This document shows positions 7,723 to 16,737 of a stretch of DNA of 64,000 nucleotides, piece by piece; position 1 is the first letter of the stretch; the number at the start of each line of letters is the position of its first letter. The notes below the pieces were generated by a model. That model was not told where the DNA came from and did no database searches. It saw only the letters and a list, made by a program, of their open reading frames with translations. This stretch comes from Thermomonas sp. Its GTDB lineage: Bacteria > Pseudomonadota > Gammaproteobacteria > Xanthomonadales > Xanthomonadaceae. Made by a program: the position numbers and the translations under genes. The stretch lies in assembly GCF_029945965.1 (NCBI RefSeq), contig NZ_JAQSDO010000006.1, positions 62,001-126,000 of the forward strand, given 5' to 3'.

Positions 7723-10700
7723 ATGACATCTAATAATTTCGCCAAAGGCCTGAAGCGGAGCGCGCTTACTGTTGCGCTTGGTCTGTGCTTCGCAGGCGGC
7801 GTCCACGCTCAGAGCACCACCGGTACCATCTATGGCTCGGCCAGTGAAGGCGCGTCGGTTACTGTTAAAAATGATAGCGGCATGTCACGCACCGTGACGG
7901 TCGATTCTGCTGGTCGTTACAACATCGGCGCGCTGCCGATCGGTAACTACACCGTCACCGTCGAGAACGCTGGCAAAGTGGTCGGCACCCGTACTGTGAC
8001 AGTGCGTGCTGGCGCAGGTGCGGACGCTTCCTTCGGCAGCGGCACCACCACCCTCGGTACGGTGACGGTCAGTGCTACTGCTGGCGCACCGCTGATCGAC
8101 ACCACGGCTGTCGACACGCGCAGCATCCTCACCTCCGAACAGCTTGAGCGTCTGCCGTTGGCCCGTTCGGCTGAAGCGGTCGCATTGCTAGCCCCGGGTG
8201 CCGTCTCCGGCGCCGCTGGCTTCTTCGGTGGCCTGGTGTCGTTTGGTGGTTCCGGTGTGTCCGAGAACGCCTATTACGTCAATGGCTACTTCACAGGTGA
8301 CCCGCTCTCCAACCTCGGCGGCTTCTCGCTGCCCTTCGGTGCGATCGAGCAGCAGGAAACCTTCATCGGAGGCTACAGCGCCAAGTACGGTCGTTCCGAC
8401 GGCGGCGTGATCAGCCAGATCGGCAAGCGCGGTACCAATGAGTGGAAGTTCGGCGGCCAGGTGACCTACACGCCGAAGAGCCTGAGGGGTCACAGCCCCG
8501 ACCTGTTCTACCCGAATATCGATCTGGGGCCGGCCAACGCCAACCCGAACCTGCCGCACACCTGTGACAACCCGGCAACACCGCCTCCAATGATTGAGAC
8601 GGACTACCTTTGCCAGTACAGCTACACCAATAAGACCCTGCCGGGCCAGATCTACTCGCGTGGCAAGGGCTCTGACACCTGGAACGAGACCTACAGCGTG
8701 TATGCCGGTGGTCCGATCATCAAGGACCGGTTGTTCATCTTTGCGTCTGCCGAGTGGGACAAGACCCATCAGCAGTCCAAGTCAGTCAATGCTGGTGCTG
8801 GTGCGAAGACCACATACACCACGACTGAGACCTCGAACCCGAAGATCTATGCCAAGGTTGACTGGAACATCACCGACAACCATTTCCTGGAACTGACCTA
8901 CCTGCGTGAGAAGACGGACCAAAATGGCCTGGGCTACGACTATTACTTCACAACCGATACCATCGGCGCATTGAAGAATGGCGTTCCGGACCCGTTCAAT
9001 CAGAAGCACGATTACCTCATCGGCAAGTACACCGGCTATCTGACCGACAACCTGACCTTCAGCGCCACCTACGGCCGTAGCGACCTGAAGACGAGTGTCA
9101 TCAACCCGTCGTCGACCCTGCCGCTAATCAGCGGCTCCACCAATCAAAACCCAGCGTACAATGGCGGTGCCCCGCGCATCAATGCTCAGCAGGGCTTCTC
9201 TTCGGTGGACTCGGAAGACAAGACCAATGGTCTCCGTCTTGACTTGGAATGGGTGCTCGGCAGCCACACGCTGACCGCCGGTCTTGACAACATCAAGTTC
9301 GAGGCGATCAACGAAGGCCAGGGTCAGAACGTGGATCGTTATATCTACGGTCGCACCATCAAGAACGTTGTTCCGGGCCACGTCGGCAGTGCGATTGTCA
9401 CGGGCAACCCGGATGGTTACTACGTCTACAAGTATCGGTTCTCCACCGCGACCAACATGAGTCTGGAACAGAAGGCGTTCTATCTGGAAGACCGCTGGCA
9501 GGTGACTGACAACCTGCTGCTGTCGATGGGCTTGCGCAACGACCGCTTCACCAACAAGAACAATACCGGTGAAGCCTACCTGGACGCCAAGAACCAGTGG
9601 GCCCCGCGTCTGGGCTTCTCCTGGGACGTGAATGGCGACTCTTCGTTGAAGATCTTCGGCAACGCGGGTCGTTACTTCCTGGCGCTGCCAAACAACGTCG
9701 CCATTCGTGGTGCGTCGGCTTCGACCTACACCCGCGAATACTTCAACTACACCGGCATCGACGCCAACGGTGTGCCGACCGGCCTGACCCCGATTCCGCG
9801 CACCGATGGCGGCAGCGGCCCGTACTCGTCCAATGGCGAATACGGCACCCCGGTCGACGTCAAGGCGTTCGCACCGTCCGATCTCAAGAGCATGTACCAG
9901 GATGAATACATCCTCGGTATGGAAAAAATGCTGACCGAGAACTGGATGTTGGGTGCCAAGCTGACCAGTCGCAGCCTGAAGGCCTCGGTGGACGACGTCT
10001 GCGACCCGTACACCCTGATGGCCGCGAAAGGCCTGACCGTGATCAATCAGGTTGGTGGCAAGTTCATTGCCCAGGGCGCCACCGGTGGTCCGGTCGAAGT
10101 GGCCTACTGCTACATGTTCAACCCGGGTGGCACCAACACCTTCAGCTTTGCCAATGTGAATGCAGATGGCGTTCCGACCGGTGGCCGTACCGAATACTCC
10201 ATGAATTCGACGACCGACTGGGGCTTCCCGGACAAGATGAAGCGTAATTACACCGGTCTTGACATCTACCTGGAACACGCGTTCGACGGTAAGTGGGAAG
10301 CACGTTTCGACTACACCTTCAGCAAGAGCCGCGGCAACAATGAAGGCCAGGTGAAGTCCGAGTTCGGTCAGGACAATATCTCCAAGACCCAGGACTGGGA
10401 TGCGGCTGCGATCATGCGATACGCCAGTGGTTACCTGGCAAATGATCGTCGTCATCAGCTGAAGATGCGTGGTAGCTACATGATCACTGACGAACTGATG
10501 ATCGGCGCCAACGTCCGCATCATCTCCGGCGGCCCGATCAGCTGCCTGGGCTTCTTCAACCCGACTGGCAGCATCGATGAGGGCAGTGGTGCTGCCGACC
10601 CGATCGGTTATGGCGCCAGTTATCACACCTGCTTCGGTCAGGTCGCTTCCCCGGGCGCCATTCGCAACCCGTGGACCAAGACCATCGACCTGGGCTTGAC

Positions 10701-10893
10701 CTACCGTCCGAACTTCCTGGACAAGAAGTTCTCGCTCGGTGTGCAGGTGCGCAATGTGCTCAACGCTGGCAAGCCACTACAGGTTGGCGTGACCTCGGAG
10801 TCGGCTCCGTACAGCGTCTCCAACACCTACTTGCTGTCGCAGGGTCGCCAGACCCCGCGTACTGTCCAGTTCACGGCTTCCTACGACTGGTAA
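7723..10893 (+). CDS. Oar-type TonB-dependent receptor with N-terminal carboxypeptidase-regulatory-like domain
   Basis: An outer-membrane receptor of 1056 residues. A signal peptide ends near residue 29 (GGVHA). It is followed by a carboxypeptidase D regulatory-like beta-sandwich (about 31-115), a plug domain (about 120-220) and a large beta-barrel ending in ASYDW, with the terminal aromatic residue expected for BAM assembly. The frame extends 39 codons further upstream, but the ATG at 7723 begins the signal peptide and has a G-rich Shine-Dalgarno (TGGGGG). The Oar-like family is expanded in Xanthomonadaceae; substrates are mostly unknown. A strong terminator follows, so the downstream TPR-sulfotransferase is probably transcribed separately or by readthrough. 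Confidence 0.93.
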   Translation: MTSNNFAKGLKRSALTVALGLCFAGGVHAQSTTGTIYGSASEGASVTVKNDSGMSRTVTVDSAGRYNIGALPIGNYTVTVENAGKVVGTRTVTVRAGAGADASFGSGTTTLGTVTVSATAGAPLIDTTAVDTRSILTSEQLERLPLARSAEAVALLAPGAVSGAAGFFGGLVSFGGSGVSENAYYVNGYFTGDPLSNLGGFSLPFGAIEQQETFIGGYSAKYGRSDGGVISQIGKRGTNEWKFGGQVTYTPKSLRGHSPDLFYPNIDLGPANANPNLPHTCDNPATPPPMIETDYLCQYSYTNKTLPGQIYSRGKGSDTWNETYSVYAGGPIIKDRLFIFASAEWDKTHQQSKSVNAGAGAKTTYTTTETSNPKIYAKVDWNITDNHFLELTYLREKTDQNGLGYDYYFTTDTIGALKNGVPDPFNQKHDYLIGKYTGYLTDNLTFSATYGRSDLKTSVINPSSTLPLISGSTNQNPAYNGGAPRINAQQGFSSVDSEDKTNGLRLDLEWVLGSHTLTAGLDNIKFEAINEGQGQNVDRYIYGRTIKNVVPGHVGSAIVTGNPDGYYVYKYRFSTATNMSLEQKAFYLEDRWQVTDNLLLSMGLRNDRFTNKNNTGEAYLDAKNQWAPRLGFSWDVNGDSSLKIFGNAGRYFLALPNNVAIRGASASTYTREYFNYTGIDANGVPTGLTPIPRTDGGSGPYSSNGEYGTPVDVKAFAPSDLKSMYQDEYILGMEKMLTENWMLGAKLTSRSLKASVDDVCDPYTLMAAKGLTVINQVGGKFIAQGATGGPVEVAYCYMFNPGGTNTFSFANVNADGVPTGGRTEYSMNSTTDWGFPDKMKRNYTGLDIYLEHAFDGKWEARFDYTFSKSRGNNEGQVKSEFGQDNISKTQDWDAAAIMRYASGYLANDRRHQLKMRGSYMITDELMIGANVRIISGGPISCLGFFNPTGSIDEGSGAADPIGYGASYHTCFGQVASPGAIRNPWTKTIDLGLTYRPNFLDKKFSLGVQVRNVLNAGKPLQVGVTSESAPYSVSNTYLLSQGRQTPRTVQFTASYDW

Positions 10894-10945
10894 GTAGCGG
10901 CACTCTGGCGATCGAAAGATCACCAGTGCATTGGTAGTTCTACAG

Positions 10946-10976
10946 AACCGGCCCTCGCAAGAGGGCCGGTTTTTTT
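10946..10976 (+). terminator. rho-independent terminator after the TonB receptor
   Basis: AACCGGCCCTC and GAGGGCCGGTT form an 11-bp stem around a GCAA tetraloop and run into a stretch of T residues (10970-10976). It ends 15 bases before the next start codon. Confidence 0.93.
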
Positions 10977-10991
10977 GTGTAGCATGCCGCG

Positions 10992-12578
10992 ATGGTTTCA
11001 CCGACTTTCGAACAGATCAGCCAACGCGCCCAACAGCAGGCAGAAGCATGCAATTGGGATGCCGCACGCAAGGACTGGCTGGACGCATTGGCCCTAGTAC
11101 CGGATTCGGTCGAGGTCATGCTGGAGCTTTCCTATGTAGAGTCCCTGTCAGGCCATTACCGGGTAGCCCATGATTGGGCATTGCGGGCGGCGAAGGCGGG
11201 GCCAAGTTCGCTTGATGCAGTGGTTCCACTCGTTCAGCGCCTGCGGACGTTCAACGCGATTCCGCAAATGCGTGCCCTGGTTGCGCAACTGTTGGCTGAT
11301 GGGCGAACGCCGGTTGCCGTGCTGGTTGAATGCGCCAGGCAATTGAGCAATCTCAACGATTTCGACCTGGCCCTGCGCTGCGCGGAGGCAGCAACCGCCA
11401 AGGCACCTGACGATCTGGCTGCCCGTCTGGTCAGGGGCCAGTTGCTGGCCTCACATGGGCGCATCAACGATGCTGCCGCCGATATCAATTGGGCACTGGC
11501 GCACCAACCGGGCATACCGATTGCCTGGTGGATGTTGTCGCGCCTTCACAAGCAGACGCCTGAATCGAACCATGTCAGCCAATTGCGGTCCTTCCTGGCT
11601 ACGCCGGGTTTGCATCCCGACCATGTATCGGCTTTGGCGCGTGCCCTGCACAAGGAGCTTGATGACATCGGCGCGCATGACGAGGCGTGGCAGGCCTTGG
11701 AGCTGCTCTGCAAGGCTAGGCGATCGACCGAGCATTACGATCGCGCCGCGCACCACGAGTTGATGGATGCACTGATGGCTTGGGCGCCCGGAAAACCCGG
11801 CGCCGCAGCGGTGCAGGTCAAAGCCAAGACACCGATCTTCATCGTCGGCATGCACCGCTCCGGCACCACCTTGCTGGAACAGTTGCTGAGCGCCAGCCCG
11901 CAGCTGCTTGGCCTGGGCGAGTTGAACGATTTCAGCAGCGCGATGCGGCATGCGGCCGATCACTATTGCAGGGGTCCGATTGATCTCACGATTGTCGAGC
12001 GTGCAGCTGGAATCGACTTCAGCGCAGTCGGCCAACGTTATCAGGAAGGTGTGGCCTGGCGCCTGGGCGACGAGTCTTTTTTCGCCGACAAGCAGCCATC
12101 GAATTTTCTGAATATCGGCTTCATTTGCCAGGCTTTGCCGCAAGCGAAGATCCTGCACATGGTGCGGGACCCGGTGGAAACCTGTTTCTCGAACCTGCGT
12201 GAATTGTTTACCGAAATCAACCCTCATTCCTACGGCCAGCAGGACATGGCGGATTACTTCCTGCAATACCGTCGCCTGATGGCGCATTGGCATGCAATGT
12301 TTCCTGGGCGAATTCTCGATGTGGACTACGCGCGGCTGACCGCGAGTCCGGAATGCACGATGCGTGAAGTGGCAGCGTTCTGCGGCATCGACTACACAGA
12401 CGGCATGCGCAGCACCGCATCCAGCGGTCGCGCAATCGCCACCGCCAGCTCCATCCAGGTGCGCGAGGGCGTTGTGCGTCGCGAACGCCCGAAGTGGGCG
12501 CCGTATGCGCGCCAGCTGCAACCCTTGATCACGGCACTTCGGCAGGGCGGCATCGAAGTTCCCGAGCTGCCTGCTTAA
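10992..12578 (+). CDS. TPR-repeat sulfotransferase
   Basis: A 528-residue protein with helical tetratricopeptide-like repeats in the first about 260 residues and a PAPS-dependent sulfotransferase domain in the second half. The 5'-phosphosulfate loop GMHRSGTT is at residues 286-293, and the 3'-phosphate-binding segment MVRDPVETCFSNL comes later. No signal peptide is visible, so it should be cytoplasmic. The acceptor is unknown; the TPR part may recruit a protein or peptide. It sits directly behind the Oar-type TonB receptor, an arrangement I believe recurs in this family of bacteria, which suggests but does not prove a link. Confidence 0.88.
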   Translation: MVSPTFEQISQRAQQQAEACNWDAARKDWLDALALVPDSVEVMLELSYVESLSGHYRVAHDWALRAAKAGPSSLDAVVPLVQRLRTFNAIPQMRALVAQLLADGRTPVAVLVECARQLSNLNDFDLALRCAEAATAKAPDDLAARLVRGQLLASHGRINDAAADINWALAHQPGIPIAWWMLSRLHKQTPESNHVSQLRSFLATPGLHPDHVSALARALHKELDDIGAHDEAWQALELLCKARRSTEHYDRAAHHELMDALMAWAPGKPGAAAVQVKAKTPIFIVGMHRSGTTLLEQLLSASPQLLGLGELNDFSSAMRHAADHYCRGPIDLTIVERAAGIDFSAVGQRYQEGVAWRLGDESFFADKQPSNFLNIGFICQALPQAKILHMVRDPVETCFSNLRELFTEINPHSYGQQDMADYFLQYRRLMAHWHAMFPGRILDVDYARLTASPECTMREVAAFCGIDYTDGMRSTASSGRAIATASSIQVREGVVRRERPKWAPYARQLQPLITALRQGGIEVPELPA

Positions 12579-12610
12579 ACCCTGCGACACGGGCTGGCAT
12601 CCCACTGGGT

Positions 12611-13204
12611 ATGCTGACGCTGACCATGCCCATGCCATCTGAAACCACGTGCCATGCCCCTCCCATAGATGATGGCGACGATGCCGTACTGGCGATGCGT
12701 GCGGCCAATGCCGATGTGGCGGCGTTCGAGCAGTTGTATCGCCGCCATCATCGCCGCGTGCATGGCGTGATCGTGCGCTTGGTGGGCATGGCCAGTGCGC
12801 GTGCCGAGGACTTGACCCAGGAAGCGTTCGTCCGCGCCTGGCAGGCGCTGCCCAGCTTCCGCCATGAAAGTGCGGTGTCCACATGGCTGCATCGGCTGGC
12901 AGTGAATACGGCGCTGATGGAACTGCGTTCGCGGCGCAGCCGGCCGCTGCAGGACGAGGATGAGGAAACCTTCGAGCTGTTGTCCACGCCGGATACCGCC
13001 GGTAATGCGGTGCTTGGGCGCGATCTTGAGCGTGCGGTCGCTACCTTGCCGCCGCGCGCACGCGCCGTGTTGGTGCTGCACGATGTCGAAGGCTGGAAGC
13101 ACGAGGAGATCGCCACGCAGTTGGGCATGGCGGTCGGGAGTTCCAAGGCACAGTTGCATCGTGCGCGTGGATTGTTGCGCACGCGGATGGGAGCAGTGGC
13201 ATGA
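12611..13204 (+). CDS. ECF-type RNA polymerase sigma factor
   Basis: A group 4 sigma factor of about 197 residues. Region 2 (about residues 38-105) includes EDLTQEAFVRAWQALPSFR, which contacts the -10 element. Region 4 (about 145-193) has the EEIATQLGMAVGSSKAQLHRAR helix-turn-helix for the -35 element. Several ATG codons lie close together (12611, 12626, 12632); none has a clear Shine-Dalgarno, and 12611 was taken. Its stop overlaps the next gene as ATGA. The downstream membrane protein is positioned as its anti-sigma factor. Confidence 0.9.
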   Translation: MLTLTMPMPSETTCHAPPIDDGDDAVLAMRAANADVAAFEQLYRRHHRRVHGVIVRLVGMASARAEDLTQEAFVRAWQALPSFRHESAVSTWLHRLAVNTALMELRSRRSRPLQDEDEETFELLSTPDTAGNAVLGRDLERAVATLPPRARAVLVLHDVEGWKHEEIATQLGMAVGSSKAQLHRARGLLRTRMGAVA

Positions 13205-13728
13205 ACGAAGATCGCATGCAGATTGGCGAAGCGGAGTTGCGCATGGCCCTGCTTGGCTTGCGCCAGGACATCGAACCCGGCCATGACCTGTGGCCCGGGA
13301 TCGCGGCACGCTTGCAGGTGCTTCCACAACAACCCATCCACGTGGCGCGCAAGCCGCGTGTTGGCTGGCTGTGGCCAGTGGCTACCGCGGCATCGCTGCT
13401 GCTGGCAGTTGGTATGGCCTGGCAGTTCAAGCCAGGCCAGCCGGAAGCCGCAACTGGTCCGGCGCAATCGTCGCGTCCCGCCAGCAGCGCCACGCTGGTG
13501 CAGCGCGAAGCCGACAGCATGACCGCGCATTACCAGGCGGCACTGCGCGAGCTGGCGCCACAGCCGGTTCCTGCCAGCTGGCAGCCGGGGCTGGACACAC
13601 TGGATCGCGGCGCAATCGAGATTCGCAGCGCCATGCAGCATGACCCGAACTCACGCCTGTTGTTGCAACGCCTGCGTGACACCTATACCCGTCGGCTCGC
13701 ACTTGCGCGCCGTGCGCTTTACGCTTGA
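13201..13728 (+). CDS. putative membrane anti-sigma factor
   Basis: A 175-residue protein with an acidic N-terminal cytoplasmic part (1-53), one membrane segment (about 55-74) and a periplasmic tail rich in Ala/Gln ending in a helical region. The start codon overlaps the stop of the sigma factor gene (ATGA), a typical sigma/anti-sigma arrangement. No zinc-binding HxxxCxxC motif is visible, so it is not a classic ZAS-type anti-sigma factor. The role is inferred from topology and position only. Confidence 0.65.
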   Translation: MNEDRMQIGEAELRMALLGLRQDIEPGHDLWPGIAARLQVLPQQPIHVARKPRVGWLWPVATAASLLLAVGMAWQFKPGQPEAATGPAQSSRPASSATLVQREADSMTAHYQAALRELAPQPVPASWQPGLDTLDRGAIEIRSAMQHDPNSRLLLQRLRDTYTRRLALARRALYA

Positions 13729-13739
13729 AGGAGTTGACT

Positions 13740-14630
13740 ATGCGCATTAACCTGATGGCTTCCGTGCTGGCGTTGGCATGCAGCATTGCACCGCCCGCTT
13801 TTGCGGCCACTCCGATCAACCAGACCCGGCCGCTGGATCCGCGCGGACGGGTGGAGATCGACAACCTCAAGGGTCGGGTCGAGGTCCGCGGCTGGGACCG
13901 TCCCGAAGTGAAGGTGACCGGCAGCCTGGGCGACGGCGTGGAAAAGTTCGTGCTGGAAGGCGATGACAGGGTCCTGCACATCGAGGTGAAATATCCATCG
14001 AGGTCGAACCGGGCCGAACCGACCATCCTGATCCTGCAGGTGCCGTTGCGCGCAGAGCTCGAAATCGACACGGTGTCTGCCGACATCAATGTCCACGGCA
14101 TGGCGTCACGCGAGATGTCGCTGCAGTCGGTCAGTGGCGACATCATTGCCAACGGTGCGCCGGGTCGCGCGAAAGCCGAATCGGTTAGCGGCGACGTCAA
14201 CTTGACGTTCAACAGTAGCGATGTCTCTGTGAGTACGGTCAGCGGCGACGTCACGCTCAGCGGGCGCCTGAATGGTGAAGTGTCGGTCGAGACCGTGTCC
14301 GGTGACATGCGGGTGGACAGCAAGGGTGAAAAGCTTTCCAGCTTCAAGGCCAGCACGGTGTCCGGGGATATGCAGGCGCGGATGGCACTGGCGGGCGATG
14401 GTGTCGTCAAGATGGAGAGCGTCAGCGGCGATCTGTTGCTTGTATTGCCACGCGACTTGTCCGCGCAGGTTTCAGGAGAAAGCTTCAGCGGTGAACTCAA
14501 GGCGCCCGGAGCGAAGATCAAGCGCGAGGACTTCGGGCCGGGCTCAAGCTTCCACACGCATTACGGTGCCGGCAAGGGCGAGATCCGAATGGAGAGTTTT
14601 TCGGGCGACGCGGAACTACGGCTGCAATAA
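13740..14630 (+). CDS. DUF4097 family beta-helix protein, exported
   Basis: A 296-residue protein with a signal peptide (cleavage near residue 22, PPAFA). The rest is repetitive beta-strand sequence. The motif [ST]VSGD recurs about every 20 residues (for example SVSGDI, SVSGDV, TVSGDV, TVSGDM, SVSGDL), and related SFSG repeats close the protein. This pattern is characteristic of the DUF4097 putative adhesin/beta-helix fold. AAGGAG lies 9 bases before the ATG at 13740. It is the third gene of the sigma/anti-sigma unit and may be a regulon target or an envelope sensor. The molecular function of the family is unknown. Confidence 0.85.
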   Translation: MRINLMASVLALACSIAPPAFAATPINQTRPLDPRGRVEIDNLKGRVEVRGWDRPEVKVTGSLGDGVEKFVLEGDDRVLHIEVKYPSRSNRAEPTILILQVPLRAELEIDTVSADINVHGMASREMSLQSVSGDIIANGAPGRAKAESVSGDVNLTFNSSDVSVSTVSGDVTLSGRLNGEVSVETVSGDMRVDSKGEKLSSFKASTVSGDMQARMALAGDGVVKMESVSGDLLLVLPRDLSAQVSGESFSGELKAPGAKIKREDFGPGSSFHTHYGAGKGEIRMESFSGDAELRLQ

Positions 14631-14656
14631 CTCGCGGCTCACGACTCGCAAATGCA

Positions 14657-14681
14657 AAGGCCGCATCATTGATGCGGCCTT
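14657..14681. terminator. symmetrical hairpin between convergent genes
   Basis: AAGGCCGCATCA and TGATGCGGCCTT form a near-perfect 12-bp inverted repeat around one base, between the DUF4097 stop and the opposing outer-membrane gene. The T tracts on either side are short, so it is a plausible but weak bidirectional terminator. Confidence 0.6.
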
Positions 14682-14719
14682 CGTCGTATGTGTTGTTGTG
14701 ATCGTGCCGTGGTGCATAA

Positions 14720-15577
14720 CTACAGGTCCTGCTGGTAGCGCACGTAGGGCACGGTGCCCTCGTCGTCCTGGCTGTTGGCAGCCGAGAACGGATTCTTGCC
14801 GCGCGTCACCACGTTGTCGGCGCCCACGCTGAGTTGACCGCTCCATGGCGTGCGCCAGGTCAGGCCGAGGCCGAGCCCCTTCCAGACATTGCTTTCGCCG
14901 GGGACATTGACCACGCGCCCGACGATGTTGGCGCCGAACGAGCCATAACCGGCGCCGATGCTCAGGCTGCGCGTATTCCACTGGTCAGCTAATTGCGGCA
15001 CGTCGGAAGCAGGCACCAGGCGCACGCGCGCCACGGTACCGCCTACGCTGACGAAGCCGTCACGGCCGATATTCTTCTCGGCAAACAACGAGAAGTCGTT
15101 TTGCTCGACCTTGTTGGCGACTTTGTTCGGCGCGAGCCAGGCTGGAAGGGTGTCGCGACCGCTACCGACTGCAACGCCAACCTTGGTGCCGTTGCGGCTG
15201 ATGCTGGCGCCAGCAGTGCCGTGGCGACTGCCGGTGCCGGTGTTGTCGCCATCCAGAGATGCCAGCACGCAGCTATTGGCCAGTTGCACGATCTCGCTGC
15301 CAATGCCGTTGCGACGATCACACAGCAGGGCTAGCGAATTGCCAGTCTGCAGGCCGTAGGTCGCTTCCAGCGTGGTGCTGCCAAAGCGCCAGCGAGTACC
15401 CGCAGTCGTGGTGGTCGGCTCCAGCAGGAGCACGGCTTCGAGTTTGCCGCTGGTCTTGTTCAGCACCGGAACCACAGCGGAGTCGCGACTGCCCGGTTTC
15501 GTCTGCGCCTGTGTAACACCGCTGGCACAGGCCAGGGCGAGCAGGGTGGCAGCGATGTAGGGCAGGCGAGGGCGCAT
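14720..15577 (-). CDS. uncharacterised exported protein, probable outer-membrane beta-barrel
   Basis: A 285-residue protein of no recognised family. A signal peptide ends near residue 24 (GVTQA). The remainder is rich in alternating hydrophobic strands with Gly and aromatics (for example GAGYGSFGANIVGR and GLGLGLTWRTPWSG), and the C terminus reads VRYQQDL, all of which suggests a small beta-barrel. Two cysteines in the LLCDRR and SCVLASL segments could form a disulfide. It has its own promoter-like sequence (15630-15658) with a hairpin near the 5' end of the predicted transcript. Function unknown. Confidence 0.7.
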   Translation of the reverse strand: MRPRLPYIAATLLALACASGVTQAQTKPGSRDSAVVPVLNKTSGKLEAVLLLEPTTTTAGTRWRFGSTTLEATYGLQTGNSLALLCDRRNGIGSEIVQLANSCVLASLDGDNTGTGSRHGTAGASISRNGTKVGVAVGSGRDTLPAWLAPNKVANKVEQNDFSLFAEKNIGRDGFVSVGGTVARVRLVPASDVPQLADQWNTRSLSIGAGYGSFGANIVGRVVNVPGESNVWKGLGLGLTWRTPWSGQLSVGADNVVTRGKNPFSAANSQDDEGTVPYVRYQQDL

Positions 15578-15603
15578 AGTCTGTATGGGACAAGTCTTCA
15601 GCT

Positions 15604-15620
15604 GGGAAGTTCAGCTTCCC
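15604..15620 (-). promoter_or_regulatory. 5' leader hairpin of the outer-membrane protein gene
   Basis: GGGAAG and CTTCCC pair around a 5-base loop about 27 bases upstream of the ATG. It would lie near the 5' end of the transcript predicted from the adjacent promoter. 5' hairpins of this kind can stabilise outer-membrane protein mRNAs; that role is inferred. Confidence 0.4.
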
Positions 15621-15629
15621 GATCTCTTG

Positions 15630-15658
15630 ATCCTAGTGGATTTATGAAAATTTAACAA
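15630..15658 (-). promoter_or_regulatory. candidate sigma-70 promoter for the outer-membrane protein gene
   Basis: On the minus strand TTGTTA (15658-15653) and TAGGAT (15635-15630) are 17 bases apart in an AT-rich patch unlike the surrounding sequence. The predicted leader is about 45 bases. Confidence 0.45.
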
Positions 15659-15701
15659 TACTCAACGTGGTCTGAATCCAGGTCATTGTGCGTCCCGGAG
15701 C

Positions 15702-16622
15702 TCATTGTATTCCGGGTGCGGCGGGCAGTTCGGCAGCCGCATCCCTGAACAGGATAGCCAACTGGTCTTCGTCGAAACGGTAGTCCTGGCCACAGAATTC
15801 GCAACGAACCTGTGCCAAGCCGCCGCCGGCGGCTACCGCGGCGTGGGCTTCGTCCGGGCCTAACGAGACCAGCATGGCCCCGACCCGCTCACGTGAACAT
15901 GAACAGGCGAATCGCAAGGGCTGTTCGCCCAGCAATTCCGGGGCTTCCTCGTGGAACAGGCGGTGGACGACCTCGGCAGGCGGCAGTGCCAGTAATTCAG
16001 CAGCGCCCAAGGTGTCGAACAGCGCGCCGACCCGGGTCCAGCCGTCGTTGTCGCCGTGGTCGCTCGGGAGCGCCTGAAGCATGAAGCCGGCCGCACGCTG
16101 GCCGTCGCAGGCCAACAGCAGGCGCGTGGGCAGTTGCTCGGATTGGCGGAAGTAGCCCGCGAAGGCCTCGTCCAGGCTTTCGGCATCGATTTCGACCAGG
16201 CCTTGGTAGCGCATCGGCTCGCGCCCGCCGAATGCGGGATTTTCGATCGTGATCGCCAGCAGCGCATCGCGCCCCAGCTCACGCAGGTCGCGCGAAGGTG
16301 GCGGCATGCTGCCGTCCAGCACGGCCTCGTCGAGTTGGGCGATGCCGCGCAGGGTGCCGGCCGCCGTGCATTCGGCGAACATGGTGCGCAGTGCGCCCTG
16401 TCCGCGCAGTTGCACGGACAGGCGACCATCGACCTTGGCATGGCCGGTGAACAAGGCAGCGGCCGCCGCTGCTTCACCCAATAATTCGGCGACGGCTTGC
16501 GGATAGGCGGCGCGTTCGGCCATGGCCTGCCAGGTGTCCTGCAGTTGCACGGCAATGCCGCGCACACCGGCGGTGGGCAGCAGGAAACGAAGTTGCAGGT
16601 CGTGGGGGGCGTTTGGATTCAT
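15702..16622 (-). CDS. hslO: redox-regulated chaperone Hsp33
   Basis: A cytoplasmic holdase activated by oxidative unfolding. The 306-residue product has the C-terminal zinc-binding redox switch with cysteines at 240, 242, 274 and 277 (CSC, then CEFC after a 31-residue linker), which is the diagnostic pattern. The frame is open far upstream, but the ATG at 16622 ([15 protein letters not shown]) matches where the family begins. It is divergent from mtgA. Confidence 0.96.
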   Translation of the reverse strand: MNPNAPHDLQLRFLLPTAGVRGIAVQLQDTWQAMAERAAYPQAVAELLGEAAAAAALFTGHAKVDGRLSVQLRGQGALRTMFAECTAAGTLRGIAQLDEAVLDGSMPPPSRDLRELGRDALLAITIENPAFGGREPMRYQGLVEIDAESLDEAFAGYFRQSEQLPTRLLLACDGQRAAGFMLQALPSDHGDNDGWTRVGALFDTLGAAELLALPPAEVVHRLFHEEAPELLGEQPLRFACSCSRERVGAMLVSLGPDEAHAAVAAGGGLAQVRCEFCGQDYRFDEDQLAILFRDAAAELPAAPGIQ

Positions 16623-16737
16623 GTCGATACCGTCGGGCGCCAGCCTGCTGATAATGTGCAGGCCAAGGGCGGGGAGCGTGTGTGGACAAGGATATGGGGA
16701 AGGACTGCAGGATTCGCAAGGCTGGGAGTGTGCTCGC

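Noticed and set aside
9124-10626. 500-codon open frame antisense to the TonB receptor
   Set aside because: No recognisable domain; the plus strand has signal peptide, plug and barrel. Open by codon bias only.
11451-12884. 477-codon minus frame across the sulfotransferase and sigma factor genes
   Set aside because: Spans two unrelated real genes and shows no family features.
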